Of a stretch of DNA of 64,000 nucleotides, positions 24,855 to 36,112 are shown one piece after another. The DNA is from Pseudisothecium myosuroides (lineage: Eukaryota > Streptophyta > Bryopsida > Hypnales > Lembophyllaceae), in assembly GCA_951799445.1 (NCBI GenBank), contig OX637293.1, positions 7,068,001-7,132,000 of the forward strand, written 5' to 3'. The notes beneath the pieces were generated by a model. That model was given only the letters and a program-made list of their open reading frames with translations, ran no database searches and was not told the origin of the DNA. The stretch's first letter is position 1. Every line of letters starts with the position of its first letter. The position numbers and the translations under genes were made by a program.

Positions 24855-27340
24855 ATGACGCTCCTGCCGGAGGAGGAACATCAAGACCTAAGATTCCACT
24901 GATGCACTGAGCCTCTGCTCCTTCCCCAATTTTTAGAATGTACTGCAACAACCATAATCGAATTGATGTTAAGCACTAGGTCATTCAAATACAAAACTCT
25001 AAAAATATGTGGTAACAAACAGATGAATCATCAGTTGTCATCTCTGGAACAAGGAACTGATTAACAGAGAATAAGTCTGACAAATATACACCATCAAGTA
25101 ACAGAAAGTTATCACAGCAGTAAACCGAGGTAAGAGAAGTGAAAGGCAGATGATGACCTCCTCTGGAGTGAGTTCGAAGCTCTTTCCAGCAATTGTAAAA
25201 GCAGCATTTGGCATAGAAGGTAGAGACATGCAATCTACTGTTGATTCACCATTTGGACTGGGCATTTAGAAGCTGCGTGACAAAACGACACAAATCATCA
25301 GCATCTTTAACGAAATTTGAAGAAGAAGAAGCTAGTTAAGAAGAGAGCCTTTACTCAGTAGCCAATTCTTGACAGAGGGGCTATACAACATCATAAACAT
25401 CCCTACCACCTACTAAAATCACATCGGAACATCTGGAATGGACTACAGCTAAAATACATTTTCCTGATTCAAGTAAGCATCAATCTGCTCCCGTGTTCTA
25501 TTTTGTCTGAGCTGGTTCTGTGCCCATGCCACAGCCATTTCACATACTGTGCACCCTGCATCAATGCCCGAGGAGGGAGTCTCATGCATCCTTCTCCACG
25601 ACACTTGCAATACCCGGCTCACTGTTCAACAAATAAATGAATAATTATGAGTGCTCCATTTCTTATGCTTCGCGCATTAGGAGTAGCATGTAAGCAAATA
25701 AGTCAATTAGGTTTTAGTTTATGAGCAGAGATGTAATCGTTGAACCAACCTGACCCCTTCAGCTGCATATATATTGGCACAGGCCGAGTGAAGAGCACAC
25801 TTTTCCTGGATTCATCTGCAGTAGAATTATCAAACCAGACGATTAACCCAGTAAGGACGCCGCGGACCATAAGTGTCCGATGAATGACAAGGGATTCTCC
25901 AATGTAGGACAGAACTACAACTATTCATCCTTGGAGTTTTTTGTGGAAAGTGGAGAACATCTACAGTAGCTTGACTTCCAATGAGTACTTTTTGATTTTT
26001 TTATTCCAATGACTCTCACGGTTATACAATGCATGATTTCCAGGGTCACCCCCCGCGTCCTTACAGGGTTAAACAGAACTACATGGACGTAACTGAGCAT
26101 TCCAAACACTATTGTGCTCTTACCAGAAGAGTTACCACAGAAATAAAATCCCAGAGGATGAATTTACCTGTGCCCAAAGCATCTCAACAATCTGGTCACC
26201 ATACTGTTCAACGACCATCTTGCACTCGTTACCAACAACACCAGTTGCACCGATAGCTTGATTAATTTCAGCCGCAATCCCCTGAAAAGTGAAAGCGATC
26301 CTCAGAATAACAGTACCCACAATAGGCCCAAGAACATTCCGCAATTCCGAATACCGAGACGTTATATAGAAGAAATTGTTCAAGTGAAAAATGTGCTCAC
26401 CGATGGTCCAGCAAGTAGAGACGTGCAGGAATCAGCAATAGCAGAACAACCCTTAGCACAGAACCCTGTGCTGCGCCCATCGATGGTGACATCACCCAGA
26501 TCAAATTGTCACAAACACGCACAGAAAACAAACAAATTCAGGTTTAAAAATTATACGAACTAGCATCCTGGCCATATGGAAACAACAGATTTTTAAAATT
26601 GTCCCAGTCAAAACCCCACGATGGGATGCATTACCTGCCAGTACCCCTTGCGTGTGACAGGAGTATACACATGTTCACCCTTATAATGCTTAGGGTCGAC
26701 ACCACGTACCCCAAACCAACTCTCCTCCACTTGATTCGTCACTTTGATTTCGGTTCAACCAGAAGGAGAATACAGGTTCATTCACAAGCTTCTGGTCCAG
26801 CATATTGTACCTGAAAAGTCACAAATGAAACCAAATTCCCAATATCAGGGCAGAAACCACACAGCTGATGAATCAGGAGACATCTGGCAGTGTACGGTAC
26901 TGACCCCAGGTTGGTAAAAAAATCTTTCGAGACAGGGGTCACCCGTCCTATTGACAGATATCTCCTTGAAGCCAAGACCAAGAATGCCGTGAAATTTAGC
27001 TGCAACAAACGTACGTGATACCAGGCTCCTTGGTGGCCTCCGCAAACACCTAACAGCATACAATTCAACAATATCAGTTTCCAAACGAGATAACAACCAC
27101 AATCGATAATTATAGCAAAACTGAAAAGACTTGCATGCGGATAAAGACTTGCGGATCTTGCTCATTGCTACAAGCCATAGACGCGACTAAAAGTCTTCAC
27201 GAGAAAACGTCCAACATTCCACACTCATGCAGCATTCGTACCTGCCCTTTCACGGTAACACCACCGAGACTCCCATCGTCTTGACTCAAAAATCCTTCCA
27301 TTGCCATACTGGATGGCGAACGACGTCCCTGCAACATAAA
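24855..27340 (-). pseudogene. Phytepsin-type aspartic protease (A1) with plant saposin-like insert, broken
   Basis: Minus-strand exons follow the order of plant vacuolar aspartic proteases: GTSFAIQYGNG and GFLSQDD (27340-27243), VFAEATKEPGIT and AAKFHGILGLGFKEISV (about 27055-26930), [19 protein letters not shown] and [19 protein letters not shown] (about 26815-26634), [20 protein letters not shown] (about 26450-26402), INQAIGATGVVGNECKMVV (26284-26171), [18 protein letters not shown] of the saposin-like domain (25580-25450), [11 protein letters not shown] (from 25262) and GEGAEAQCISGILGLDVPPP (about 24940-24860). It is not functional. Frameshifts are visible in at least three exons, the second catalytic DSG reads DSC, an in-frame TAA precedes the PSPNGES exon, and the exons for the prepro region, first catalytic Asp and C-terminus are missing. 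Introns remain, so it is not a processed copy. Confidence 0.85.
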
Positions 27341-27617
27341 ACAGCATGACCATAATCGAATCATCCCGGAGTGGCAGCTTCCATATCTATAGAAGTTGAA
27401 ATAAATCATTGAGGAAACCTCACGAAGAAAACAAAATATATCAAAACGTAGAAACAAGAGATCATGTCTAACATCTTCGAATTTGAATGATTCAAAATAT
27501 GTTTTGGAAGTTACTATAACCGACTCTGGACTTCCTATTTTTTGTTAGGGCACAGGCTAGGAGTCTTACGTCATATACAGTAAATAGTTACTCCCTTTAG
27601 AAGCAATGAAGACACAC

Positions 27618-28030
27618 CTGGGGGTGGAAAGTAAAACCAAGTGCAGCATATGTGCTGGCGCCTCTGGGAAATAGAGACTCGTACATAGAAATCGCTTCAG
27701 GGTACAACCTGCATAGATCCAAAATGCTGCAGCAAAAAGCCGATACAGAGAGCTTGAAAAGCAATCATCGTACAGGTAAAGGGTCAAAAAACTCTGGCTA
27801 GAATGACAACATACTTAAGCTTCCTGAGACTATGGGCCAGATTCACGACGGTGGGCTCCCAAGCTTCTGTAAATGGTGGAGGAGCCAGTTGAAGAGCCTT
27901 CCTCAGGCAGCGAGAAGCTGATTCATAACTGCCAGTATCAACCATGCAACGACTGAGACAAGAGCTCTAACGAGGTCCTCTGGATCGAACTTCAGGGAAC
28001 TCAGAAGGACGGTCCTCGATGGACACAAAA
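27618..28030 (-). pseudogene. APC6: APC6/CDC16 fragment (TPR part of the anaphase-promoting complex subunit)
   Basis: Three stretches match plant APC6, a TPR scaffold subunit of the cell-cycle ubiquitin ligase APC/C. LLSSLKFDPEDLV lies near 28010. AWEPTVVNLAHSLRKLK is in an exon ending at 27815 with a GTATGT donor. YPEAISMYESLFPRGASTYA is in an exon at 27708-27618 bounded by TGCAG and GTGTGT. The 27815/27708 junction restores the frame exactly, so the splice sites are genuine. In full APC6 the first stretch lies some 200 residues before the second, but here they are almost adjacent, so an internal block is deleted. The following APC6 exons are absent and phytepsin exons come next. A 5' piece lies at 34.4 kb. 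Confidence 0.8.
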
Positions 28031-28355
28031 GTGACTTAAGTGCTGGCAGGGTCCATGTGGTGACATCCAAGTTAAATCACACCAGTAACATGCACCAAGT
28101 AAATCGAATTCGCAGTGAGAATAAATCAGTTCTCAGTAAGCTCCCCACAATCTCATGAGATCCCCACAAAAAATATGCCATCTAATTCAGCAAGCGTGAG
28201 ACCATACAGTACATAATCGATAGTGCAGTTCCAGAATAGTTGAACAAGCGTCAGCATTTTCAATCGACAGCAGATTCTAACAAGTCCATAATGAGCCAGG
28301 AGAGTCCGCTGGACGGCTCACGTTTTATTACTCGACATTTTGAAAACAACAGGCT

Positions 28356-29729
28356 TCAGGGAGGGTGTTTAAAGCGGGGCTTCATTCCATCTGAGCCAGT
28401 GATAGATACATAACAGTCAATCAGAGTAGATATAGTAACAGCAGTAGCTGCAACATATGATAAGACAACCCATGGTCTAGAGCAGTATTTTCTCTTGAAC
28501 TCATATCGGTACTGGTTTCTTTTCTTGTTGGAGTAGTTGGTGACAGAGGTCATCATCGCTAGAAACTTGCTGGTCACATAAGGTTTAGCAATGTTGCGAT
28601 CGATCCGTTTCCACATATCACAAACCATTTCGCGTGAACCAACTTCAACACATACGATACCCAGTTTCTCTAATAGCATCACGTCTTCTGGGGTCCTCAT
28701 TAAGCCTGCCATGAAATCCGTGTAACACCGAGCAGCGTACTGGATGCATCCGTGAGATCTGGTGAGTGATTCGTGGATCAGGAGGTTACGCAGATACAAC
28801 TCAGTGGTATCACGTACTCTAAGAAACGGCACTGATAGACAACCCTTCTCAAACCCAACGTTTTCGAAGCAATCAAACGGCTTGCCCTTGATGGTCACGC
28901 CAGATGCCTCCAAATACGTAGCAGAATAGTTTTGAGGGCAATAGTTTGTATGCATCGCTTCCAAGCTCTCCCGTCCGCACAGCAAGCGGTACGTGCAGTC
29001 CAGCATGTGGACACCGAGACACCAGTGAGCATGCTGCAAGAGACTGTTCTTTGTCTGGAGAACCTTACGTTCTACATCGGCATCAATGAGAGGATGACTG
29101 AAAGTATTCCGCCATATGCATGCAGAAATGATCCGTTTCCAAGCATCGCTCTCCCACTCTTTCATCTTTCCAACGTTGGCAGTGCATTCCTTCACCAATA
29201 TGTCTACTACTCTCTGCAGCAGCTTCATGGGAATTTGATTCTCCACTAAAGCGAAAGGTTCCCACATGGAATGCAGTGCCTTACTCTCCCTCACCACTTT
29301 CTGCAACGCTTCACCCAGGGTCTCATATCCTCCACCCCAATTCTGATAGATTACAACTAAGGAGATTGCATCCAAAGTTAAGCGAGACCTTATCTCTTCA
29401 ATGGTGAAGGAATCTGCACGACTGTGGCTGTAGACTGCTATCCAATGGTCCTTAGACTCCACAACCACGCGCTTGCAGAAGTCGTTCCATCTGTTGCCAC
29501 TCAGTTGTAACGCTCTTACCACTTGTACTTTGAATGTTTCACTGTCGCTGGAGTGAAGATTCCCAGAGCAGTGGTGCAGTCCAAATCTCCAATGGTGAGG
29601 TTCGTATAACTCAGCGTCGGTTCTGAGTCTGGACGGAATTTTCCAGACCAAAAATTCTGAAGCATAGTTAGCTTCGTCCTTCTCCAGAGCAGCATTCACT
29701 TCAGTAATCCAACTGCTATCTTCTCCCAT
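28356..29729 (-). CDS. DUF247 (UPF0481) plant membrane protein
   Basis: Intronless frame of 457 residues from the ATG at 29729 (an upstream in-frame ATG at 29792 would add 21 residues). I prefer the internal start because MGEDSSWITEVNAAL is the usual DUF247 opening. Visible family features are a KIPSRLR block with YEPHHWRFGLHH near residues 30-55, the WEPFALVENQIPM block near 165-178 (the family's hallmark LENQIP), and a C-terminal hydrophobic segment after a basic stretch (RPWVVLSYVAATAVTISTLI), expected as a single membrane anchor. The family is plant-specific, and members act in cell recognition such as grass self-incompatibility, but no role can be assigned to this one. It is the only undamaged gene in the island, lying between fragments of APC6 and CLEC16A/TT9 on the same strand. 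Its intact frame suggests recent arrival or selection. Confidence 0.85.
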   Translation of the reverse strand: MGEDSSWITEVNAALEKDEANYASEFLVWKIPSRLRTDAELYEPHHWRFGLHHCSGNLHSSDSETFKVQVVRALQLSGNRWNDFCKRVVVESKDHWIAVYSHSRADSFTIEEIRSRLTLDAISLVVIYQNWGGGYETLGEALQKVVRESKALHSMWEPFALVENQIPMKLLQRVVDILVKECTANVGKMKEWESDAWKRIISACIWRNTFSHPLIDADVERKVLQTKNSLLQHAHWCLGVHMLDCTYRLLCGRESLEAMHTNYCPQNYSATYLEASGVTIKGKPFDCFENVGFEKGCLSVPFLRVRDTTELYLRNLLIHESLTRSHGCIQYAARCYTDFMAGLMRTPEDVMLLEKLGIVCVEVGSREMVCDMWKRIDRNIAKPYVTSKFLAMMTSVTNYSNKKRNQYRYEFKRKYCSRPWVVLSYVAATAVTISTLIDCYVSITGSDGMKPRFKHPP

Positions 29730-30055
29730 CGTTTTAGAATTTGTTGTAACCTCTGAAAAACCAAAACCCAGGATCCAAGTTCCTGATAACAACAGCTCAA
29801 TTCGTTAAACCCATACCGTTCATGAGAATCTGAACGCAATTGACGGTGCATGTCTGTTTGATTGAATCCAATTGAATTGGATCAACGTACATTCAAGTCA
29901 AGGAAGCTTAAAACACGCATGCTTCTTACCTCACAATGTGCGGGATCAATGTAATCTGGGAGATCGATGCAGTCGGCAGGCCCCGAATCAACTCCCAGCG
30001 CCTCCGAAAGCTGCTTCAATTCTATCCAATTGACGTTGGAGGTGCGCCTCGTGCA

Positions 30056-30094
30056 CTCCGCTTAGTGATATGCTTAAACTCAGCGGGTAATCTT
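30056..30094 (-). rRNA. Small fragment of rDNA (ITS2/28S 5' junction)
   Basis: Read on the minus strand this holds ACCCGCTGAGTTTAAGCATA followed by TCACTAAGCGGAG, the conserved start of the plant 28S rRNA gene (one change from TCAATAAGCGGAG). The match stops after about 40 bp. The adjoining 30095-30340 is GC-richer and could be diverged ITS2, but no 5.8S sequence is present. It is an insertion or captured scrap, not a working rRNA gene. Confidence 0.75.
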
Positions 30095-30718
30095 TTCCGA
30101 TTAGAGGTCTGTTGTCTGGCCTCGACCGAAATAGTTCTCAGTCGACAACCTTGCCAATCTAATCGATCCAGCTTCAAGGCAACCTCGGGCTCCAATGCAC
30201 TGCACCTCCAGGAAAGACAAAGAGGCCGGTTCAAATTAATCCACAGCTCCCTCGAAGATAGAATTGAACGAACGACGGTGGGAGTCACATCGTTTGTAAT
30301 GAGATCGATCGACCGACGAGCTCGAGAGCGCTGTTGCAATACTTGAAAATCTCTGGCCGACTAAGTAATTAATTACACGCACTTGGATTTCTGCTGAAAA
30401 AACTTCTCATGATGCTCGTCTTGCGAAGCCGCGCAAGAGATGGGTGGAACTTGCAAACCGAACTGCATGCGCGCGCGTTTGAATCCTGCCCATCACCTCT
30501 CACATTCAACTGAACGTTACTAACGAATTAAAAAAGAGCGGGAATCGAGATATCACTTCTTTTTAAAAATTTGCACCTGCGTTGCTAGTCCCACTGCCTC
30601 GTAAATGTCGGTTCGTGCAGCCGCATCGAAAGAGATCATTTTCACTCTTCAACGCTCATGCCTGGATTCCAAGTCGAAGTTTCAGAAATTATCAATCTCG
30701 GAGAGTGAATCAGCAGAA

Positions 30719-31031
30719 TGGCCAATTTCATTAAAATGGCGGTATTCCGTTAATTTGGCACTTTTAGTAGTTCAGAGCGCCCCCTCTAAACTGTTTTTTT
30801 GTCCCAAAATCTACACCTGTACTAGATTTTTGAAATATACAACTGTTCTAGATATTTGAAATCTAAAACTGACCTAGATTTTTCAAACTGCTTTGTATAA
30901 TATCTATGTCGGTTCTAGATTTCTGAAATCTAAAACTGACCGAGATGTTAGCAATGTACACTTGTCCTAGACTTTATAGGGCTAAAGAAGGAATTGAAAG
31001 GAATTTCATATGCCATTTTAACGAAATTTCC
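30719..31031. mobile_element. Candidate small inverted-repeat element (313 bp)
   Basis: AATTTCATTAAAATGGC at the left is answered by GCCATTTTAACGAAATTTCC at the right. The flanks CAGCAGAA (30711-30718) and CATCAGAA (31032-31039) differ at one base and could be an 8-bp, hAT-type target duplication. The interior (30800-30975) is a degenerate array of a phrase like CTAGATTTTTGAAATCTAAA. No coding content. Confidence 0.55.
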
Positions 31032-31166
31032 CATCAGAAGCGTTGAGATTACCTCCTGTGTTGGTTTGAGAGCTTGGCATCAACACAGACGACGCATCCT
31101 TTTGAAGCATTGGTGTGTCGAGTGCGACACACAGAAAGCAGGGAAGAATCATGAGCACTTTAAAAT

Positions 31167-34070
31167 TTAGGAACCGCCACCCACTTGTGGCCAGTTCACG
31201 TTTAACAACAGAGTCGAATTTCCTGATGAAGAGCCCTGTACATGCGTTGCATCCACAGTGAAGAAAAGAACAGGGACATTTCTTCCAATGATGCCAGGAT
31301 AACGAAAATAACGCTCAACATCGATATTGAACAATACGTCCCAGAAAGATTGCAAAAGAATAGCAGGATCACCTTTCCGGCAGATTTTCCATTCTTCTGT
31401 CATCACTGCTGGGATGATATCTGACCAACAATCAGTCAACTCAAGAGAGAATCCTTTCTGGGCAGCTGCATATGCGCTCTGACATGGAAACATCATAATT
31501 GTCAATCGATGGAAATATCGTGCAATGCAGAGTCGGAGCGCCAATCAATCAAATCCTACCAACAGGCACCAAGCATGACTCGAAAAATAGGAAACCGCGG
31601 AGATACAATATAAGAAAACGGAAACATAAATTGAGCTGAAGGTTCAAAAGACTTCCCTAGAAATAGAAACTCTAGATTCAGAGAAAAGGTCGTAATAACA
31701 TAGTAGGCGTACATTAAGCAGTGACACGTGAGCATCAGTGATTTTGTGCTCTTGGTATGGCAAAAGCTGACGCAGCAACCACCCTGCTTGCCATGGCACC
31801 TCTGGGTAGGGGGGAGGCCTTCGACACATCATTTGAATCAATGCTTCCAGCATCTGTGGAAATCAAAATACAAAAGCAAATAGCGTGAGAATTTTTAATG
31901 ATTTCATGGCAATAACCCACATTCTAATATGCTATATTGTCGTGCAACAATCACAAGTAAATTTACGGCAGGGGTACCTGACTGCGATGTCTCAAAGAGA
32001 CCGATCCTGACAACAATTCATCGCCAAGGTGATTTTCCCAGTGATCACCCTGTGAGGAAATCGCCAGATTAGTCTCCCACACCTAATATCTTCAAAGGTC
32101 AGTTTGCCAATATTCACAGATGTATCTGAGGGAGACTTCAATTGTGACATACAAAAGCTAAAAGAATGAAGTACAGCGGAAAAGTCATACCAAAAGTAGC
32201 TTCTTATGGCGTCTCCGACGAGGAAGAATCCCAAGGGCATCGAGCAATGATTCATCTAAAGCTGTCTCCAAAATAGCCAAAAAAAAACACATCAATCACA
32301 AATCCAGGTTTTTAGAAAACATCAACAAATATAAAATTGGATTGCTGAATTTACCTTCGTTTTGCAGAAAAGAAACTGATAAGCACAGGGAAGCCATCAC
32401 CAATTCATCACCGTTGCAGAGAAGAAGTGACAGCAATGTTTTCCTGCAATGCAACAATAATAACATGATCACTAGAGCACTGTAGATAGGTAGTAACTTG
32501 CAATGAATGCAGCAAGATGATCATCTAAACAAAATCTCCTAGAATACTGCTTGGAAAAACAAGATGTTCTAACAGGCTCTAACACAAAATAAGACTTTCC
32601 CAGCACAAACGACGCATGAGATACCAGTTGAGTTGAAGATTGACGTACAGCATAATAAAAAGGAGGCTGTTCTTTGGGTGTGGGACGAACCGGCCATCTA
32701 GTTCTTCTGAAGCAGTTGGTACTGCAGTAGAGTCATCGGAATCTTCTCCCGCTTCTTTTCCTTCTCTGTCTAAGCTTCCACCTTCACTCACTAGGCCGGG
32801 AGAGCATTGAGGACTCAGATCAACTGGTGCTGCTTGGTCCGCCCTTAGCAATATATGAAGCCCCAATCCTATTAACTAAAGCTTTGTGGTGCACGACATG
32901 TAACAGCCGCCATAGAAGATATAACGATGTCAGGGTGCTGATATGTTCATCCTGCAGAACGTCCCAGCATTAGTCTACTCTGACTACCATAGACTGGTAC
33001 GTGACGAGAACGGTAGGGATCGAAAATGAAAACCGCAGTCTATTCAAGCTATTCATATGTACGGAATCAATCAAATAAAAAAAACCCGTGTACAATTGAA
33101 AAAATACACTTGAAAAAGGTTACTTCTTCCTAACAACTTATTACTTCTTTATCAGTGAATAGAAGCAAATTCCCGATGGGCGGCTGGCACATTTGTCGAC
33201 AGGACTTAGAGAAAAAAGCAACAGAGGCAAGACCAGATATTCATAATATGCTTTGTCATGATTGACTTTAGAACAGGTACACCAGAATTGATAATGTCGT
33301 TGCAATAACAGAGGAGGTCCCCGATTTCAGCTATGGCTCCTTCCACCCTTCCCTGCATTTGTCCAGAGTCTGGCGATCTGACCATAAACGTACAAAAAAT
33401 TCGAGGTTATACAACAATCTGACAAACTGTCTGTGACACAACACAGGAACTCTCAATTACACGTAGAAAAGCTAAGCTGCTCATCAATGAAAAGACACTC
33501 TGCTGTTCTGTAATTCCGAAGTCTCCAAAAATACACCTAAATGACGAGGTAAGAAAAAATCAAAGCCACAAGGAAGAATCACTGGACTCCCTGAAAGTGT
33601 CTTTGTAGTACTTGAGAGCTGCTTGCATATGTGTCATTTCTGCCCAATAGAAGGGATTACGTAAAACATAAGAGAACATAGATAACTCACTTTAAGACCT
33701 CAGCCAGCAGGCAATCCAAGCCAAAGGATTGCTGCCTTAAAAAAGTAACAAGGTCTGAGAAATAATCCACCACTGGCGGATTTGTCACGAACATTCGGAT
33801 GCTCTCATCATCCACTGTCCAATGCCATCAACATCAACAAAGAAGGCGGGAAGGGTTAATAACAACAAAGTCCGTAACTGAGAAAATACACAATCAAGTC
33901 GCAACGCATGCGTGAAAGCTTCCAGCATATTCGTGAAAGCAAAAACTTAATTTTGTCTCACCGCTCTGGACACTGAGAGTAATTGTCCGAACAACCATGC
34001 GAACCATGCCCTCTTCATGGTGAAAGAACTTAATAGCTTCAGTGTAGTAGGGAACAGATACCACTTCCTC
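31167..34070 (-). pseudogene. TT9: CLEC16A / TRANSPARENT TESTA 9-like gene, internal exons only
   Basis: Nine minus-strand exons match the middle of plant CLEC16A homologues (endomembrane and vacuolar-trafficking proteins with an FPL domain): EEVVSVPYYTEAIKFFHHEE (34070-33962), DDESIRMFVTNPPVVDYFSD (33814-33691), EGAIAEIGDLLCYCNDII (33352-33282), TSLYLLWRLLHVVHHKALVN (from 32951), LLSLLLCNGDELVMASLCLS (32443-32355), LDALGILPRRRRHKKLLL (32261-32191), GDHWENHLGDELLSGSVSLR (32049-31978), LQ-rich WLLRQLLPYQEHK (31853-31713), and a last one from 31478. Most are bounded by AG and GT, and the first junction restores the frame. The N-terminal quarter (FPL start) and the C-terminal half are missing, and stops follow the exon at 32951. 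It is best seen as a captured internal fragment or a gene truncated at both ends. It lies just downstream of an APC6 exon from another gene. Confidence 0.8.
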
Positions 34071-34439
34071 CTGCATAGCAACAAGGACGTGAAGGAACGA
34101 AAATTTCTAGCAAACATAAATAAGTTTGTCACCGTCTCACAGGTTCAAAGGCTGCTAAAAATCAGAACAACTTAAGCTGCTAAAAATCAGAAGCTGTATC
34201 CTCAGCAGAATCAGCATGACTGTGACTGAACAAGATGAACAACAGCAGCCACGAAGAATGAGAGATGAAATAAATACTGGAGGGGAAAAAAAGACTTCGT
34301 TCTAGATCAAATAAAAATGCTTAGACCGGATGAACTCAAACCAACATCATGATTAACGGATTCCTTCCAGAAACTAGGACACACTCAGTGATGTGTGTAC
34401 TAACTTGCTCATAACAGTGACCACTACTCTCTTGCTAGG

Positions 34440-34600
34440 TTCCTCCACAACCAGGCCTATGCTATAGCAAAGGTTGTGCCTCCGTAATAAACGTAGTGCT
34501 CTCCGGTACTGCTTTCCGAGGTACAATGCCTGTGCCCGAATTCGATAACCAATTCGGCTAGCTGTGCATCCTACATGGACAGCATTCCCAGCCCACTCAA
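34440..34600 (-). pseudogene. APC6: APC6/CDC16 5' fragment
   Basis: RAQALYLGKQYRRALRLL on the minus strand matches the first TPR-flanking helix of plant APC6 (QAQALYLGRHYRRAFHLL in relatives, from memory). Sequence on both sides is poorly conserved, and the downstream VVEEPSK only loosely resembles the next APC6 block, so the exon is partly decayed. The 3' half of APC6 lies 6.5 kb further down the strand, beyond CLEC16A/TT9 exons and DUF247, so the two pieces are not one working gene. Confidence 0.65.
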
Positions 34601-34616
34601 CGCATGTGTCTGACAC

Positions 34617-36110
34617 GTTACAAAATGGGACACAGTTTCTTTAAAACAATACTGTTTCCATGAGTATTCGAAGAAATCGCTAATAAGTGTTTGAAATAGA
34701 GTCAGTGGAAACAGGTACTCTTCAAGCTCATATTCCTGAATTCGACTAAGAAATTTTTATTCTGGAGATCGAGAAGGGAGACTGCATTGCTCATTATGAA
34801 ATAGAGTTCGACACTCGTGAGAATCGGAAAAACGCCCGCTCTAAGAGCAAGAACTGCATCATGCCTCCACGTATCCGAGATTGACACTGGTTGAAGCACC
34901 AAACCGTAAACTCCAAGATGAAACTGCCCACGGGTATCTCCACGAGCTTGGATGTGAGGAGAAAAGGAAATTTAATAAATCTGAAGGGAAATACTCACCA
35001 ACTTCCAGCCTAACGGTTCCCAAACACGACATTCATAGAACCTACAATAATCCAAGACGGTAAAAGCTTCACGTGGAAAATACTCGGAAGAAGTTGGAGA
35101 AAATAGAGAAGCCCTCTGCAAATTACATCTCAAAAGAGATTTGGATCAGTCAGAGCGTTCTCACACCACCGGTCACCTAAAAAACCCTAGACTATCAGAA
35201 ATTTAAGTCCTTCGAACCATAAACACAATTAGGAGCAGAGCAGAGCATGGGGAACTAAGTAAACGATCGATCGACTACCTAAATAAAATAAAAATTTAAA
35301 AGCTGCATGTTCAGAAACTGCGTTCGAAATTGCTCAACGCCGCAACAGCAAAACATGACAGAAGGGCGTTAAAAAAGGCTTGCCTCCATTGCATGCACCA
35401 ATCCTGCGTTGCATTTCCAGCCAACGTCGCGAGCTTGCGTTGTCAACGGAGTTGCATTCTGCTCTCTTCCACTTGCACTCTTCTTCGGATTCTCCAACTT
35501 CGAGTTCTCTTTCACAAACGCAAGCCTTCGATCACCCAAACCTTGGAAGACTCGACGTAGTACACGAATTCGATCGCCTGCGACGCGACGTACAGCAACT
35601 TGGCTCATGCAGAATGATTCGTGCAATGCATGGATCACTTTCGCGATACGGTATATATTCGTTCGTGAAGGACTCAGTCTGTTTTGTGTTGAGATCACCG
35701 ATTCAATTCGTGTGGAACCCTAATCGATCGACCATTCCATGAAAATGATGAGCAGCATGGCGACCAGCATGGCGAGTTGAATGCCCGGCAACGTTTGAAT
35801 TGAAGGGGAGACAGAGAGGCGACGGAAACGCAGTTTAGCGCTCGAGAGCGGCGGGCGTGACGAGAAGTGGGCCATTCGTTGACAAGGACAACTGAAAGAT
35901 GTTGACCGGGGACGGACGGAAACGTCCCATGCGAAGGGACGACGAGCTCCAGAAAGCGACCTTGAATTGTGCCGAAGTTAAGTACGGAGTACTTGATTCA
36001 CAATTCAGTTGGGGAGTTTGACTTCTTGAACTCTTTTGCTACATTTGTTTTTGGAAAGATAAATGGAATTGGTCAGTCACTTCATATTTGGGGGACGTTT
36101 GTAGAAGTAC
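34617..36110. other. GC-richer stretch with no assigned gene
   Basis: Long open frames exist on both strands between 35330 and 35740, but none resembles a known protein. On the minus strand, 35105-34995 looks exon-like (AG before, GTGAGT after; contains YFPREAFTVLDYC), but I cannot place it. 35985-35999 is a short palindrome (AAGTAC GGA GTACTT). The composition suggests promoter, untranslated or captured gene sequence. Confidence 0.35.
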
Positions 36111-36112
36111 AG

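Noticed and set aside
35330..35742. Several overlapping frames of 76-120 codons
   Set aside because: Open on both strands at once and with no recognisable domain; kept as GC-richer non-assigned sequence.
35985..35999. AAGTAC GGA GTACTT palindrome as a Helitron 3' hairpin
   Set aside because: No CTRR end follows within the usual distance on either strand, and the opposite terminus was not found.
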